A stretch of 52,917 bases of DNA, from positions 1 to 52,917 of the forward strand of contig JAJEEA010000551.1 of NCBI GenBank assembly GCA_022821235.1. Reading direction: 5' to 3'. A program made the translations under genes and the position numbers. Under the pieces are notes generated by a model that saw only the letters and a program-made list of their open reading frames with translations, had not been told where the DNA came from and did no database searches. How positions within the stretch are numbered: the stretch's first letter is position 1; each line of letters opens with the position of its first letter. Below, in pieces: positions 25,276-33,885 of the stretch. Origin of the DNA: Vicinamibacteria bacterium (lineage in GTDB: Bacteria; Acidobacteriota; Vicinamibacteria; Vicinamibacterales; UBA8438).

Positions 25276-26447
25276 TCAGCGCGAGCCGGCCGCGAGCGCG
25301 ACCATCGCCGGCAGGCTCATTGCCCGGATGTCCTTCGCGAGCGGGAAGCTCTCGCCGCCGCCGTGCACCACGAACCTGCGCGTGGGCCGGAGGTCCTCGC
25401 ACGCGCTGTGGAATCCGCGGGAGACCTGGGGCGCGGAGCTCCGCTTGATCTCCACCGCCCAGGTCTCGCCCGCGCCCATGGTCGACGACGAGGTCGACCT
25501 CCGCGCCGCCGGCCGTGCGGTAGTAGCCGAACGACGCGCGGGCCGGCAGGACGGCGGCGACGTTCTCGATGACGAAGCCCTCCCAACTGCCGCCGACGAC
25601 GGGGTGGCCGAGCAGGTCGTCGACGGTCTCGATGCCGAGCAGGGCGTGACGGACGCCGCTGTCTCGGATGTAGACCTTCGGCGCCTTGACGAGCCGCCGG
25701 CCCAGGTTGGAGGTCCACGGCTGGAGTCGGCGGACGAGCAGCAGGTCGACCAGCAGGTCCAGGTACCGGGCGATCGTGACGCCGTTGACGTCCAGCCCGC
25801 GCGCGAGGGCCGCCGCGTTGTGCGTCTGCCCCTGGTTGTGGGCGAGCATCGTCCAGAATCGGCGCAGGGTCTCGGCGGGAATGCGCGGACCGAGCTGCGG
25901 AACGTCGCGCTCGAGGTACATGCGGATGAAGGAGATCCGCCAGTCGAGGCTCTCGGCGTCGTCGGGTGCGAGGAAGCTGTCGGGGAGACCGCCGCGGCAC
26001 CAGAGCCGGCGCTGGGTGTCGGCGGCGACCTCGGTCGCGCCGAAGGGATGGAGCTCGCACTGGGCGACGCGGCCCGCGAGCGTCTCGCCCGACTGTCTCA
26101 GCAGCTCGACCGACGCCGATCCGAGCAGCAGGAACATGCCGGCCCGCTTGCCGGCCAGCCGCCGTCGGTCGATGATGCCGCGCAAGGGGGCGAACAACCC
26201 CGGCGCGCGGTGCACCTCGTCGAGAACCACCAGGCGGTCGGCGTTCTCGGCGCAGTACTGCTCGACGTCGCTGAGCTTGGCGAGGTCGCTCGGCCGCTCC
26301 AGGTCCACGTAGACGGCGTCACGCTCGGCGGCGACCTCCTGCGCCAAGGTCGTCTTGCCGACCTGCCGCGGTCCGATCAACACCACCGCGGGGTTTCCTG
26401 TCCAGGAGCCGACGGAGCGTCGGCTTGAGGCGCCTGTCGATCATCAT
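25276..26447 (-). pseudogene. AAA ATPase with DUF4143-type C-terminal domain, two frameshifts
   Basis: The gene starts MMIDRRLKPTLRRLLD, shifts frame by one base near 26,400, and continues as GNPAVVLIGPRQVGKTTLAQ (Walker A). LVVLDEVHRAPGLF (Walker B) and the DUF4143 part FWTMLAHNQGQTHNAAALAR, KVYIRDSGVRHALLGI follow. A second frameshift near 25,480 joins ASFGYYRTAGGAEVDLVVD to ETWAVEIKRSSAPQVSRGFH and the natural end. The C-terminal domain has nuclease-like E-x-K residues (VEIKRS). Together the pieces make a full-length protein of ~390 residues. These ATPases are frequent in defence- or toxin-rich regions. Confidence 0.8.
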
Positions 26448-26570
26448 CCATGCAAATATAACTCATAAATCAACATTTGCATGGTTCACGTGCGTGGGCG
26501 GACCGCCAGTGCCAGCCGGTCGCCGTAAAACCCTGTCGGAAACGGCATTCCCCTTGCCGACACGTAGCGC

Positions 26571-27374
26571 ATGAGACCAGAATACGCCCGGATGGTTGAG
26601 GAAGAGCTCCGATCCCCGCAGGACGTTCAACCGGACGCCGACATCCATCTCGACGTCGAGGGCCAGGTCACGCTGGCGACCTTGACGCGGCTCGTCGAAT
26701 CGTGGAAGGACTTCCTCGGGGAGATCGGAAGAGGCGTTACCGGAAATCCCGCGAAGGACGCCGTTCGTTACGTGATCACGAAGGCGTCGGGGGGCAGTTT
26801 CGCCCTCCGCGTACGGCCGCAACCGGCGAGAGAGAACGTACCCGCGGCCATGATGCCGCGAATCGCTCGAACCGTGACCTCCGGCATCGAGGAACTGAAC
26901 CAGGCGGCGAAGCGGCCCAGCCACTTCAGCGACGACGCTCTCGCCAAGCTGCGAGACCTCGCGCGTCTCGTCGGCCCCGAGACGCCGACGCTCAGGGTGA
27001 GCAATGGACGGGGGCGTCCGGTCGTGCTGTCGTCCACCATGCTCGCACATGTGGAGTCCGTGTTGTCGCCCGAGGTGCGCACCATCGGCACCATAGAAGG
27101 CGAACTCGAGGGCTTGATCATCCACGGCAGGAAGCGATTCCTTCTGTACGACAGATTGACGGGCCGCCAGGTGATCTGCTATTTCGGCAACGCGGTCTCG
27201 TGGGAAGAGCTCAGAGACGTCTTCGGCAAGCGCATGGCGGTCACCGGCGAAATCCGTTCGCGACGATCGGGCGAGCGGGCGTCCATAGACGTATCGTCGT
27301 ACTACGTCTTCCCGCCCGAACACGAGCTGCCTTCTGCTCAGGACGTGCGCGGGTTGATCAGGAACGCCGAATAG
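26571..27374 (+). CDS. Hypothetical protein coupled to a PIN toxin
   Basis: The 267-residue soluble protein has three visible parts: an N-terminal LTRLVESWKDFLGEIGRG helix, a charged middle, and a C-terminal beta-rich region (TIEGELEGLIIHGRKRFLLY, RQVICYFGNAVSWEELRD, RMAVTGEIRSRRSGER). The C-terminal region suggests an OB- or SH3-like fold. Its TAG overlaps the GTG of the PIN-domain gene by one base, so the two are co-translated. It probably acts as antitoxin or partner, although it is larger than usual antitoxins. No family name can be given. Confidence 0.7.
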   Translation: MRPEYARMVEEELRSPQDVQPDADIHLDVEGQVTLATLTRLVESWKDFLGEIGRGVTGNPAKDAVRYVITKASGGSFALRVRPQPARENVPAAMMPRIARTVTSGIEELNQAAKRPSHFSDDALAKLRDLARLVGPETPTLRVSNGRGRPVVLSSTMLAHVESVLSPEVRTIGTIEGELEGLIIHGRKRFLLYDRLTGRQVICYFGNAVSWEELRDVFGKRMAVTGEIRSRRSGERASIDVSSYYVFPPEHELPSAQDVRGLIRNAE

Positions 27375-27852
27375 TGGATTACCGGTACTGGGACTCGAAC
27401 GCGTTCCTGGGGTGGCTCGCCGAGGAATCAGACAAGGTCGACCATTGTCGCCCCGTCATCGAAGCGGCCGAAGCGGGAAAGTGAGAATTCTGACCTCTGC
27501 CCTGACTATCCCGGAAGTGCTCTGGATAAAGGGGCGAAATCGGGTGCCGGCGGACTCTGCGGCCAAGGCGGAGGCTTTCTTCAAGCACGAGTGGATCGTC
27601 ATCAGAGAGCTGGACAGGTTCATCGCCGAGGATGCCAGAGCCCTGGTGTGGGACCACAACGTCAAACCGAAGGACGCCGTCCACGTTGCGACCGCGCTGA
27701 AGCGCGACCTGCCCATCGAACAGCTCGACACGTTCGACGAACCGCTGATTCGTCTTTCCGGGAAGCTGGGCGAGCCGCCCCTGATCATCGGCAAGCCCAA
27801 CATGGAAGCGGCGCTTCCCCTCTTCGAGCACGACGAAGGCACGGATCCGTGA
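27374..27852 (+). pseudogene. PIN-domain (VapC-like) ribonuclease with a one-base deletion
   Basis: GTG 27374 starts VDYRYWDSNAFLGWLAEESD (first catalytic Asp), and the frame ends at TGA 27482-27484. In the -1 frame homology continues immediately: VRILTSALTIPEVLWIKG, then DHNVKPKDAVHVATALKR with the other acidic residues. A single missing G in GGAAAG(G)TGAG would restore a protein of about 159 residues. The break may be real or a sequencing error. Confidence 0.75.
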
Positions 27853-28183
27853 GCTGAACTCTGGCCGGGGGGGGGGCGCCGCGCGCCGGCTGTCGAGTGC
27901 CTCGCGAGCAGCGGCGGCCGGGAACTTCGACGCGAGCTGCCCGGCCACGATCAACGCCGGATGGCGCAGCATCGCGCGGCGAGCGGGCCTCGGACACGGT
28001 TACACCACGGAGGCCGGCCTCGTCTCACCGACATCTCGCCCCGGCGGACGGTGACCGCCGGAACTTCGACGGTCATCGAATCGTCGTAGGGACTGACGAG
28101 CCGCGTACGGGTCGGCCCCGCACGCGTCGTCGTCGCGCATCGCGTCCATGTCCTGTTCTCATCGTTCCATTCGGAGGAGCCTC
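27853..28183. other. Intergenic region with a long G homopolymer, no gene seen
   Basis: No supported frame. It contains a run of about ten G residues near 27,866-27,876. Only the last ~12 bp serve the next gene (GGAGGAG ribosome site). Confidence 0.3.
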
Positions 28184-29515
28184 ATGCGAACCGTTGCCGC
28201 AACCGTTCTGACCGCCCTCGCCCTGCTCGGTTTGCTGTCGCCGGCCGCCGCGCAGCCGGCGGGGGAGACGGTCACGTTCACCGAGCACGTGGCGCCCATC
28301 TTCTACGAGAGCTGCACGACCTGCCATCGGCCCGGTCAGGTGGCCCCGATGTCGCTGCTGACCTACGAGGACGCCCGGCCCTGGGCCCGCGCGATCCGCC
28401 AGAAGGTCGTCGACCGCGAGATGCCGCCGTGGGACGCCGACCCCGCCGTCGGCGTCTGGGCCAACGACCGCAGCCTGAGCGACGAGGCCGTCGCCACCAT
28501 CGCGGCGTGGGCCGACGGCGGGGCGCCGCGCGGCGACCGCGCCCTGCAGCCGCCCCTGCCCGCCTACGCGGACAGCGAGTGGGCCATCGGCGAGCCGGAC
28601 GCGGTCTTCGCCATTCCCCCGTTCGAGGTGCCGCCGGAGGGGACCGTCGACTACACCTACTTCGAGGTGCCCACGAACCTGACCGACGACAAGTGGGTGA
28701 CCGCGGTGCAGGTGCGGCCCGGCGCGCCGGCCGCCGTGCACCACGTCATCGTCACCGCGCGGGCCGAGCGGACCCCCGAGGAGCAGGAGGCCCGGCGCCG
28801 GATCGATCCCGGCTTCCGCCTCGACTACGACATCCTGCCGGGGCGGGAGATCGAGTGGAACCCGGGGGTGGCGCAGTTGGAAGGGCGCGGGAAGGGCGAT
28901 CCCCTCGGCGGCACCACGGTGGGCAACGACGGCGTCTCGCTGTTCCAGCCCGGCACCGCGCGCCTGCTCGAGGCGGGCACGACGCTGGTGTTCGAGATGC
29001 ACTACACGCCGACCGGCGAGCCCCACGTCGACGAGACCCGCATCGGCCTCGTCTTCACCGACACCCCGCCCGAGCGGCAGGTCTGGGACGGGGCCATCAT
29101 GCACGGGCAGTTCGTGATCCCGCCCGGCGCGGCCGACTTCAAGATCGAGACGGACCTGACGTTCACCAAGGACGTGAAGCTGCTGAACCTGCTGCCGCAT
29201 TCGCACCTGCGCGGGGTGCGCTGGGAGTACGAGGCGGAGTACCCGGACGGCCGGCGCGAGACGATTCTCTCGGTGCCGGAGTACGACTTCAACTGGCAGA
29301 TCGACTACATCTTCGACGAGCCGCTGGTCCTGCCCGGCGGTTCGAAGATTCATGCCTCGGCCTGGTACGACAACTCGGCCGCCAACCGGTCCAACCCGGA
29401 CCCGACGGCCGAGGTGCGTTGGGGCGAGCAGACCGACGAGGAGATGATGTTCACCGCGCTCTCGTACCTGATCGACGACGAGGCGGCGGCGGAGGAGACT
29501 ACGCAGCAGCAGTAG
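28184..29515 (+). CDS. Secreted cytochrome c / copper type II ascorbate-dependent monooxygenase-like protein
   Basis: The 443-residue protein has a signal peptide (MRTVAATVLTALALLGLL...AAAQPA). A cytochrome c-like N-terminal domain carries CTTCH (44-48). A C-terminal domain with histidine clusters follows: AAVHHVIVTARAE, VFEMHYTPTGEPH, LLPHSHLRGVRWEY. The latter pattern matches PHM/DBM-type copper monooxygenase-fold proteins common in Acidobacteria and Planctomycetes. ATG 28184 follows GGAGGAG by 5 nt. It likely acts in the periplasm as a redox enzyme; the substrate is unknown. It stands alone and is followed by a strong hairpin. Confidence 0.85.
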   Translation: MRTVAATVLTALALLGLLSPAAAQPAGETVTFTEHVAPIFYESCTTCHRPGQVAPMSLLTYEDARPWARAIRQKVVDREMPPWDADPAVGVWANDRSLSDEAVATIAAWADGGAPRGDRALQPPLPAYADSEWAIGEPDAVFAIPPFEVPPEGTVDYTYFEVPTNLTDDKWVTAVQVRPGAPAAVHHVIVTARAERTPEEQEARRRIDPGFRLDYDILPGREIEWNPGVAQLEGRGKGDPLGGTTVGNDGVSLFQPGTARLLEAGTTLVFEMHYTPTGEPHVDETRIGLVFTDTPPERQVWDGAIMHGQFVIPPGAADFKIETDLTFTKDVKLLNLLPHSHLRGVRWEYEAEYPDGRRETILSVPEYDFNWQIDYIFDEPLVLPGGSKIHASAWYDNSAANRSNPDPTAEVRWGEQTDEEMMFTALSYLIDDEAAAEETTQQQ

Positions 29516-29546
29516 GACCGCCCGCAGCATCTCCCGCGTGTGGCCA

Positions 29547-29580
29547 GGGGGCCGTGCGATCGACCGTTCGCACGGCCCCC
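29547..29580 (+). terminator. Strong hairpin after the cytochrome c gene
   Basis: GGGGGCCGTGCG pairs with CGCACGGCCCCC over 12 bp with a 10-nt loop, about 32 bp after the stop. No T-tract follows (GTGCTTTGCC), so it may act as a weak or factor-assisted terminator or a 3' stabiliser. Confidence 0.7.
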
Positions 29581-29782
29581 GTGCTTTGCCAGCCGTGAGG
29601 GCGCATGGGCTCTACGCCGGCGCTCGCATGCTTGACGGGGGGCGCCAGACGCCATGGGACGAGCCCGGGGGCCGTTCGTTCCCGGCCGGGCTCACGAGGG
29701 GTCGACCGATCTCCAGCCCGTGGATCACCGCCACGATGCGGGCCGCTCGGTGCCGGTTTCGCGCTACGATGGAGGCGCCGTG

Positions 29783-30352
29783 ATGAGAGCCGGAGTGTCC
29801 GACGTCCCCATCCGCCACTACCGCCTGAGTCGGGTCGAGTACGACCGTGCCGTGGAAGCCGGCGCGTTCGAGCCGGACGCCAGGCTGGAGCTCATCGACG
29901 GAGGCCTGAACGCGATGACACCCGAGGGGGTCGGCCACACGATCGGCATCGACCTCGTGGCCGACTGCCTGCGGCGGGTCTTCGGCCTCGGGTTCTACGT
30001 ACGGATACAGCACCCGCTGGCGGCCGACGACTACTCGGAGCCCGAGCCGGACGTGGCCGTCGTGAGGGGCGCGATCCGCGACTACGACAAGGGCCATCCA
30101 ACGTCGGCGGTGCTGGTCGTCGAGGTCTCGAACGAATCACTGCGGTACGACCGGACCGTCAAGCAGCGCCTCTACGCACGGTGCGGGATACCCGAGTACT
30201 GGATCCTCGCCCTCCCCGAGGCCCGTCTCGAGATCTACCGCGACCCGGCTGGAGACGGCTATCGGAGCGTCACCAGCCATGCAGCCGGGGACGAGGTCGC
30301 ACCGCTCGCCCGCCCCGACGCACGGATCGTCGTCGACGATCTGCTTCCCTGA
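29783..30352 (+). CDS. Uma2-family (DUF820) putative endonuclease
   Basis: The 189-residue protein has typical Uma2 features: YRLSRVEYDRAVEAGAF, LELIDGGLNAMTPEGVGH, EPEPDVAVVRG and VLVVEVSNESLRYDRTVKQR. The end reads YARCGIPEYWILAL. These give a PD-(D/E)XK-like catalytic arrangement (D...E-x-S/K). The family is amplified in cyanobacteria, Acidobacteria and other phyla; no cellular role is established. ATG 29783 follows GGAGG at -8, itself just after a TACGAT -10-like box. Length is normal. Confidence 0.85.
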   Translation: MRAGVSDVPIRHYRLSRVEYDRAVEAGAFEPDARLELIDGGLNAMTPEGVGHTIGIDLVADCLRRVFGLGFYVRIQHPLAADDYSEPEPDVAVVRGAIRDYDKGHPTSAVLVVEVSNESLRYDRTVKQRLYARCGIPEYWILALPEARLEIYRDPAGDGYRSVTSHAAGDEVAPLARPDARIVVDDLLP

Positions 30353-30455
30353 CTCCGAGAGTCGAGGACCTCGAGAGAGTCCGGGTCTGGACCGGAGGAA
30401 CCACCGCCGCCTTCGATCCGTTCCAGGGATAGCTGGCGCCCGACCGGCCGTGCCG

Positions 30456-30555
30456 AGGGCAGCGCTGTCCGCGGCTGCCGCTCGGTGGAGCGGCCGCCTG
30501 ACGCGTGCAGGGCAGCGCTGTCCGCGGCTGCCGCTCGGTGGAGCGGCCGCCTGAC
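30456..30555. repeat. Tandem 47-bp repeat (two copies, 53-bp period)
   Basis: The segment beginning AGGGCAGCGCTGTCCGCGGC occurs twice, identically, at 30456-30502 and 30509-30555, separated by GCGTGC. It lies immediately before the promoter of the Tsx-like gene and contains internal inverted GC-rich parts. Confidence 0.9.
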
Positions 30556-30583
30556 GGCGCCCGGCGAGGGTATCATTCGCTGA
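30556..30583 (+). promoter_or_regulatory. Putative leaderless promoter of the Tsx-like gene
   Basis: TATCAT (30571-30576) ends 7 nt before ATG 30584, with no ribosome site between. The same block, including TATCAT and the ATG, recurs at 25131-25165. A -35 box is not clear. Confidence 0.35.
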
Positions 30584-31372
30584 ATGGGCCTCGTTCGCAT
30601 CGGTTCGCGCCGCGCGGCGGCCGCGTTCGCGTTCCTGCTCGCCGCGCCGGCCGCGGGCGTGGCCCAGACCGAGCTCCAGTACCAGTACGGCAACTTCGTC
30701 AACCCGTTCACGGGAGAGCGGCGCTACGCGTCGGTCCTCACCTTCCAGAACGCGACGCGCTGGTCGCTCGGCGACAGCTTCATCTTCATCGACTGGACCG
30801 ACGACCACGGCGCCGACGGGTTCAACGAGAAGAGCATGTACGGCGAGTGGTACCCGACGCTGAGCCTGGGCCGGGTGACCGGGCGCACGATCGGGGCCGG
30901 GCCGATCCGGGACGTGGCCCTCATCGGCGGGCTCAACTTCGGCAACGAGGCCGACATCTTCAAGGTCGTGCCCGGGGGGCGGCTCTCGTGGGACGTGCCG
31001 GGCTTCTTCTTCCTCAACACCGACTTCGGCGCCGCCATCGACAAGAGCAGCGGGGTCGCCCGGGGCGGCGCCCCCAGGACCGGCGTCGCCTTCGTCATGG
31101 ACGTCAACTGGGGCGCCGGGTTCGACGTCGGTTCACAGTCGTTCCTGTTCGCCGGGCACACGAAGTACGAGGGCGCCTCGACCAACGAGCTGGGCCACCG
31201 CATCAGGGCCTCCCTCCTTGCGCAGCCCCAGCTCGGCTGGGACGTCGGCAAGGCGATGACCGGCCACGCCGGCGAGCTCTTCCTCGGGGTGGAGTACCAG
31301 TACTGGCGGAACAAGCTCGGGGTGGACGCGGGCGACAACGTCGCGCAGTTGTGGCTGATGTGGCGGCTCTGA
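30584..31372 (+). CDS. Tsx-like nucleoside-specific channel outer-membrane protein
   Basis: The 262-residue protein has a signal peptide (AAAAFAFLLAAPAAGVAQT) and alternating aromatic beta strands: LQYQYGNFVNPF, NEKSMYGEWYPTLSLG, GELFLGVEYQYWRNKLG and a terminal LWLMWRL strand. These fit the Channel_Tsx (pfam03502) barrel family, which lets nucleosides or other small solutes cross the outer membrane. It ends with an aromatic/hydrophobic beta-barrel C-terminus, as expected. A degenerate copy of its last 13 codons follows directly. Confidence 0.82.
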   Translation: MGLVRIGSRRAAAAFAFLLAAPAAGVAQTELQYQYGNFVNPFTGERRYASVLTFQNATRWSLGDSFIFIDWTDDHGADGFNEKSMYGEWYPTLSLGRVTGRTIGAGPIRDVALIGGLNFGNEADIFKVVPGGRLSWDVPGFFFLNTDFGAAIDKSSGVARGGAPRTGVAFVMDVNWGAGFDVGSQSFLFAGHTKYEGASTNELGHRIRASLLAQPQLGWDVGKAMTGHAGELFLGVEYQYWRNKLGVDAGDNVAQLWLMWRL

Positions 31373-31439
31373 CCGATCTCCGTGCACGGCTCGACGGCGA
31401 CAACGTCGCGCAGCTCCGGCTGATGCGGCGGCTGTGACC
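31331..31439 (+). repeat. Duplicated 3' end of the Tsx-like gene
   Basis: 31331-31374 (GDNVAQLWLMWRL, stop) is repeated at 31396-31439 as GDNVAQLRLMRRL, stop, with a 65-bp period and several substitutions. The second copy lies outside the gene. Confidence 0.75.
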
Positions 31440-31517
31440 GTCGCGGGGACGCCGGCGGGCTCGTTCGCGAGCCGGGGGGGATTCGATTGTCCCGGACAGC
31501 CTCGGCGAGCGGTGCGC

Positions 31518-33196
31518 TCAGGGCGTGGCGCCGGCCTCGCGGCCCGCCTGCCAGAGGGTCCAGTTGGCGTTGACGGTCGACGCGCGGCCGGCGCCGTCGA
31601 ACACCAGGAGCCGCGTGGCCACCTTGTCGATGAAGAACCGGTCGTGGCTGACCACGATGACCGCCCCCGGGAAGTTCACCAGGGCCCGTTCCATCACCTG
31701 CGTGGCGGTGACGTCGAGGTGGTTGGTCGGCTCGTCGAGAATCACCACCGGCGCCCCCGACAGCAGCGACAGGGCCAGGGCGACGCGGGCCCGCTGGCCG
31801 CCCGACAGGGTGCCGATCTCCTGCTGCAGGTCCATCTCGGAGAACTGCAGGAGCTCGAGGAACCGGTGGACCTGCTTGCGCGGGGCCCGGTGCGCGAGCC
31901 CCTCGAAGTTGACCTTCCGGGTCACCGTGGCCTTCGGGTCGAGGCCGTCGAGGACGACGTTGTAGTCGACCCAGGGGTCGCCGAGCTTCCAGTGCACGCG
32001 GCCCGCGTCGGGCGCCACCTCGTTCCGCAGCACGCGCAGCAGCGTCGTCTTGCCGCAGCCGTTGGGGCCGACGACCACCAGCCGGTCTCCCCGGTGCAGC
32101 GTGAAGTCGAGACCATCGAAGAGCGTCTGCCCGCCGTAGCGCTTCGAGAGCCGCGTCACCTCGCAGAGCTCGTCGGCGGTGCGCATGCCCCGGTAGATTC
32201 ACGTCACGATGGTGTCGACCTCGCGCGGCGTCTGCTGCCTGCGGATGTTCGCGAGCCGGCGGGCGAGGGCCCGGCTCCGGTTCCGGGCCGCCTCGCGCCG
32301 GTCCTGAATCGCCTCGGCCTCGAAGGCGAGCAGCTCCTCCTCGTGCCGGAACTCCCGCTCGAGCTGGCGGGTCTTCCCCCGCTTGCGGCGCACGAACTCG
32401 ACGACCCGCAGTCGTACTCGTGGAACCGGTGGTTCTGTATCTCGACGACCCGGTTCACCGCCCGGTCGAGGAAGTGCCGGTCGTGCGAGACGACGAGGGC
32501 GGCGCCCCTGAACTGCCCGAGCCAGCTCTCGAGCCACGCCAGCCCGTCGAAGTCGAGGAAGTTCGTGGGCTCGTCGAGCAGCAGCACGTCCGGCGCCTCG
32601 AGCAGGATTCTCGCCAGCGCCGCCCGGTTGCGCCATCCGCCGGACAGGTGATCGATCGGCATCGTCCGGTGCCGACGGCTGAACCCCAGCCGGCTGAGCG
32701 CGGTGTCGATGCGGTGCTCGTACGTCCACCCGTCGCGGTGCTCCATCTCGGCCGTCAGGGCCTCGTACCGCTTCAAGAGCCGGTCCTGCCGGTCTCCGGA
32801 AGCGTCTTCCCCGAGCGCGCGGGCGGCCCCGGGGCCGGCGTTCCCGCCGGAAGGCCGCGCCGTGCTCTCCGCGAGCGCGCGGGCGACGTCCGCCAGGTCC
32901 GCCTCTATCCGCCGGATGGGCTCGAACACCTCCCGCAGCACCGACTCGACCGACGCCGCGCCGCTCAGCTCCGAGAACTGCGAGAAGTAGCCGATGCGGA
33001 GGTCGGCCGCCACCTCGACCTCGCCCTGCGACGGTTCCTCCCGCCCCAGAATCAGCCTCAGCACCGTCGTCTTGCCGGAGCCGTTGCGTCCGAGCAGCCC
33101 GGTCCGGTCGCCGGGGGCGAGGCGGTAGAAGACATCGCGGAGCACCTGCTTCCGCCCGTACCGTTTGGAGACCTGCCGCAGGCGGATGAGACTCAT
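31518..33196 (-). pseudogene. ABC-F family ATPase, broken by a frameshift and an in-frame TGA
   Basis: The N-terminal ABC domain (MSLIRLRQVSKRYGRKQVL, Walker A GRNGSGKTT, LSGGWRNRAAL, LLLDEPTNFLD) runs to FHEYD. A one-base frameshift at about 32,407 then leads into the linker EFVRRKRGKTRQLEREFRHE, up to IVT. A TGA at 32199-32201 interrupts the same frame, which continues IYRGMRTADELCEVTRLSKR and the second ABC domain (GPNGCGKTT, LSGGQRARVAL, VILDEPTNHLD). Together this is one ~550-residue ABC-F protein acting on ribosomes (translation or resistance factor). ATG 32186 lets the second half be made alone. Confidence 0.85.
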
Positions 33197-33335
33197 GGGC
33201 CGTTCCGGAAGGCGCGTCGTATCGGGAATGCGGGGGGCGGCCGTTCGTCGCTCGGCGTATGCTCGCCATGGCGTCCGCCCGAGCCGTGCGACACCGTGGG
33301 AACAGGGGGGGCGGTTGCAGGCCGCCAGACGACAA

Positions 33336-33884
33336 TCAACGTGGAGATGCGCCAGTCAGAACCTCAATCGAGACCGTCGTGCCGATATAGGTTCGAACTC
33401 TGACATCCCTGTAGTCTTCACTGTCGACCGTCCTGGCCGGCTCGGCCCTCAAGGTCTGTTTGTTCAGCCGGCGATTCTCGCAGATGATCAAATAGCTGGT
33501 CTCCAGCCCGCCATCATCGAACGGAGCCTCCCGCTCGACTTCGCACACGGTGCGGAGGTACGCCAATAGCGGCAGCGAACGGCGCACCTGTTCTCTCGCC
33601 CTCGGGTCCCAGGTGGCCTTGAGCTCTACGAGAATCGCGTGCGTGCGACCGCTCACTTCCGCGACCAGCAGGTAGTCGCAGATCAGGTTCAAGCCGGCGC
33701 GCAGGTTGAGCCGCGGAACGTGACCCACCCCGCCAGCTCCCAAACGTATCGCAGTGATCGGTACTCCGGCCAGGACCTGCACCTGCATCCCGGATTGCTC
33801 GTCCGTCAGGAGTACGCCGTCGGCATTCGAGGGCGCAAGCGCGAGGCCCTCCACGGTTCCCGGCAGTTCGGAGACGAGTGACAT
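33336..33884 (-). CDS. PD-(D/E)XK nuclease-like protein coupled to an AAA ATPase
   Basis: The 182-residue protein has LNLICDYLLVAEVSGRTHAI, then LVELKAT. Asp70 and E87-L-K89 give a D...ExK arrangement typical of PD-(D/E)XK nucleases. A helical WDPRAREQVRRSLPLLAYLR and a C-terminal strand follow. It starts one base after the ATPase stop (TGACATG), so translation is coupled. It probably works as the nuclease or partner of that ATPase. Alternatively it is a non-catalytic adaptor, since the motif is judged by eye only. No family name is recognised. Confidence 0.65.
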   Translation of the reverse strand: MSLVSELPGTVEGLALAPSNADGVLLTDEQSGMQVQVLAGVPITAIRLGAGGVGHVPRLNLRAGLNLICDYLLVAEVSGRTHAILVELKATWDPRAREQVRRSLPLLAYLRTVCEVEREAPFDDGGLETSYLIICENRRLNKQTLRAEPARTVDSEDYRDVRVRTYIGTTVSIEVLTGASPR

Positions 33885-33885
33885 G

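Noticed and set aside
25160-25448. Plus-strand frame starting in the shared promoter segment
   Set aside because: It quickly becomes Arg-rich and overlaps the DUF4143 ATPase 3' end on the other strand; no domain is recognisable.
27866-27876. G homopolymer as a phase-variation tract
   Set aside because: It lies outside any supported coding frame or promoter, and may only be a sequencing hotspot.
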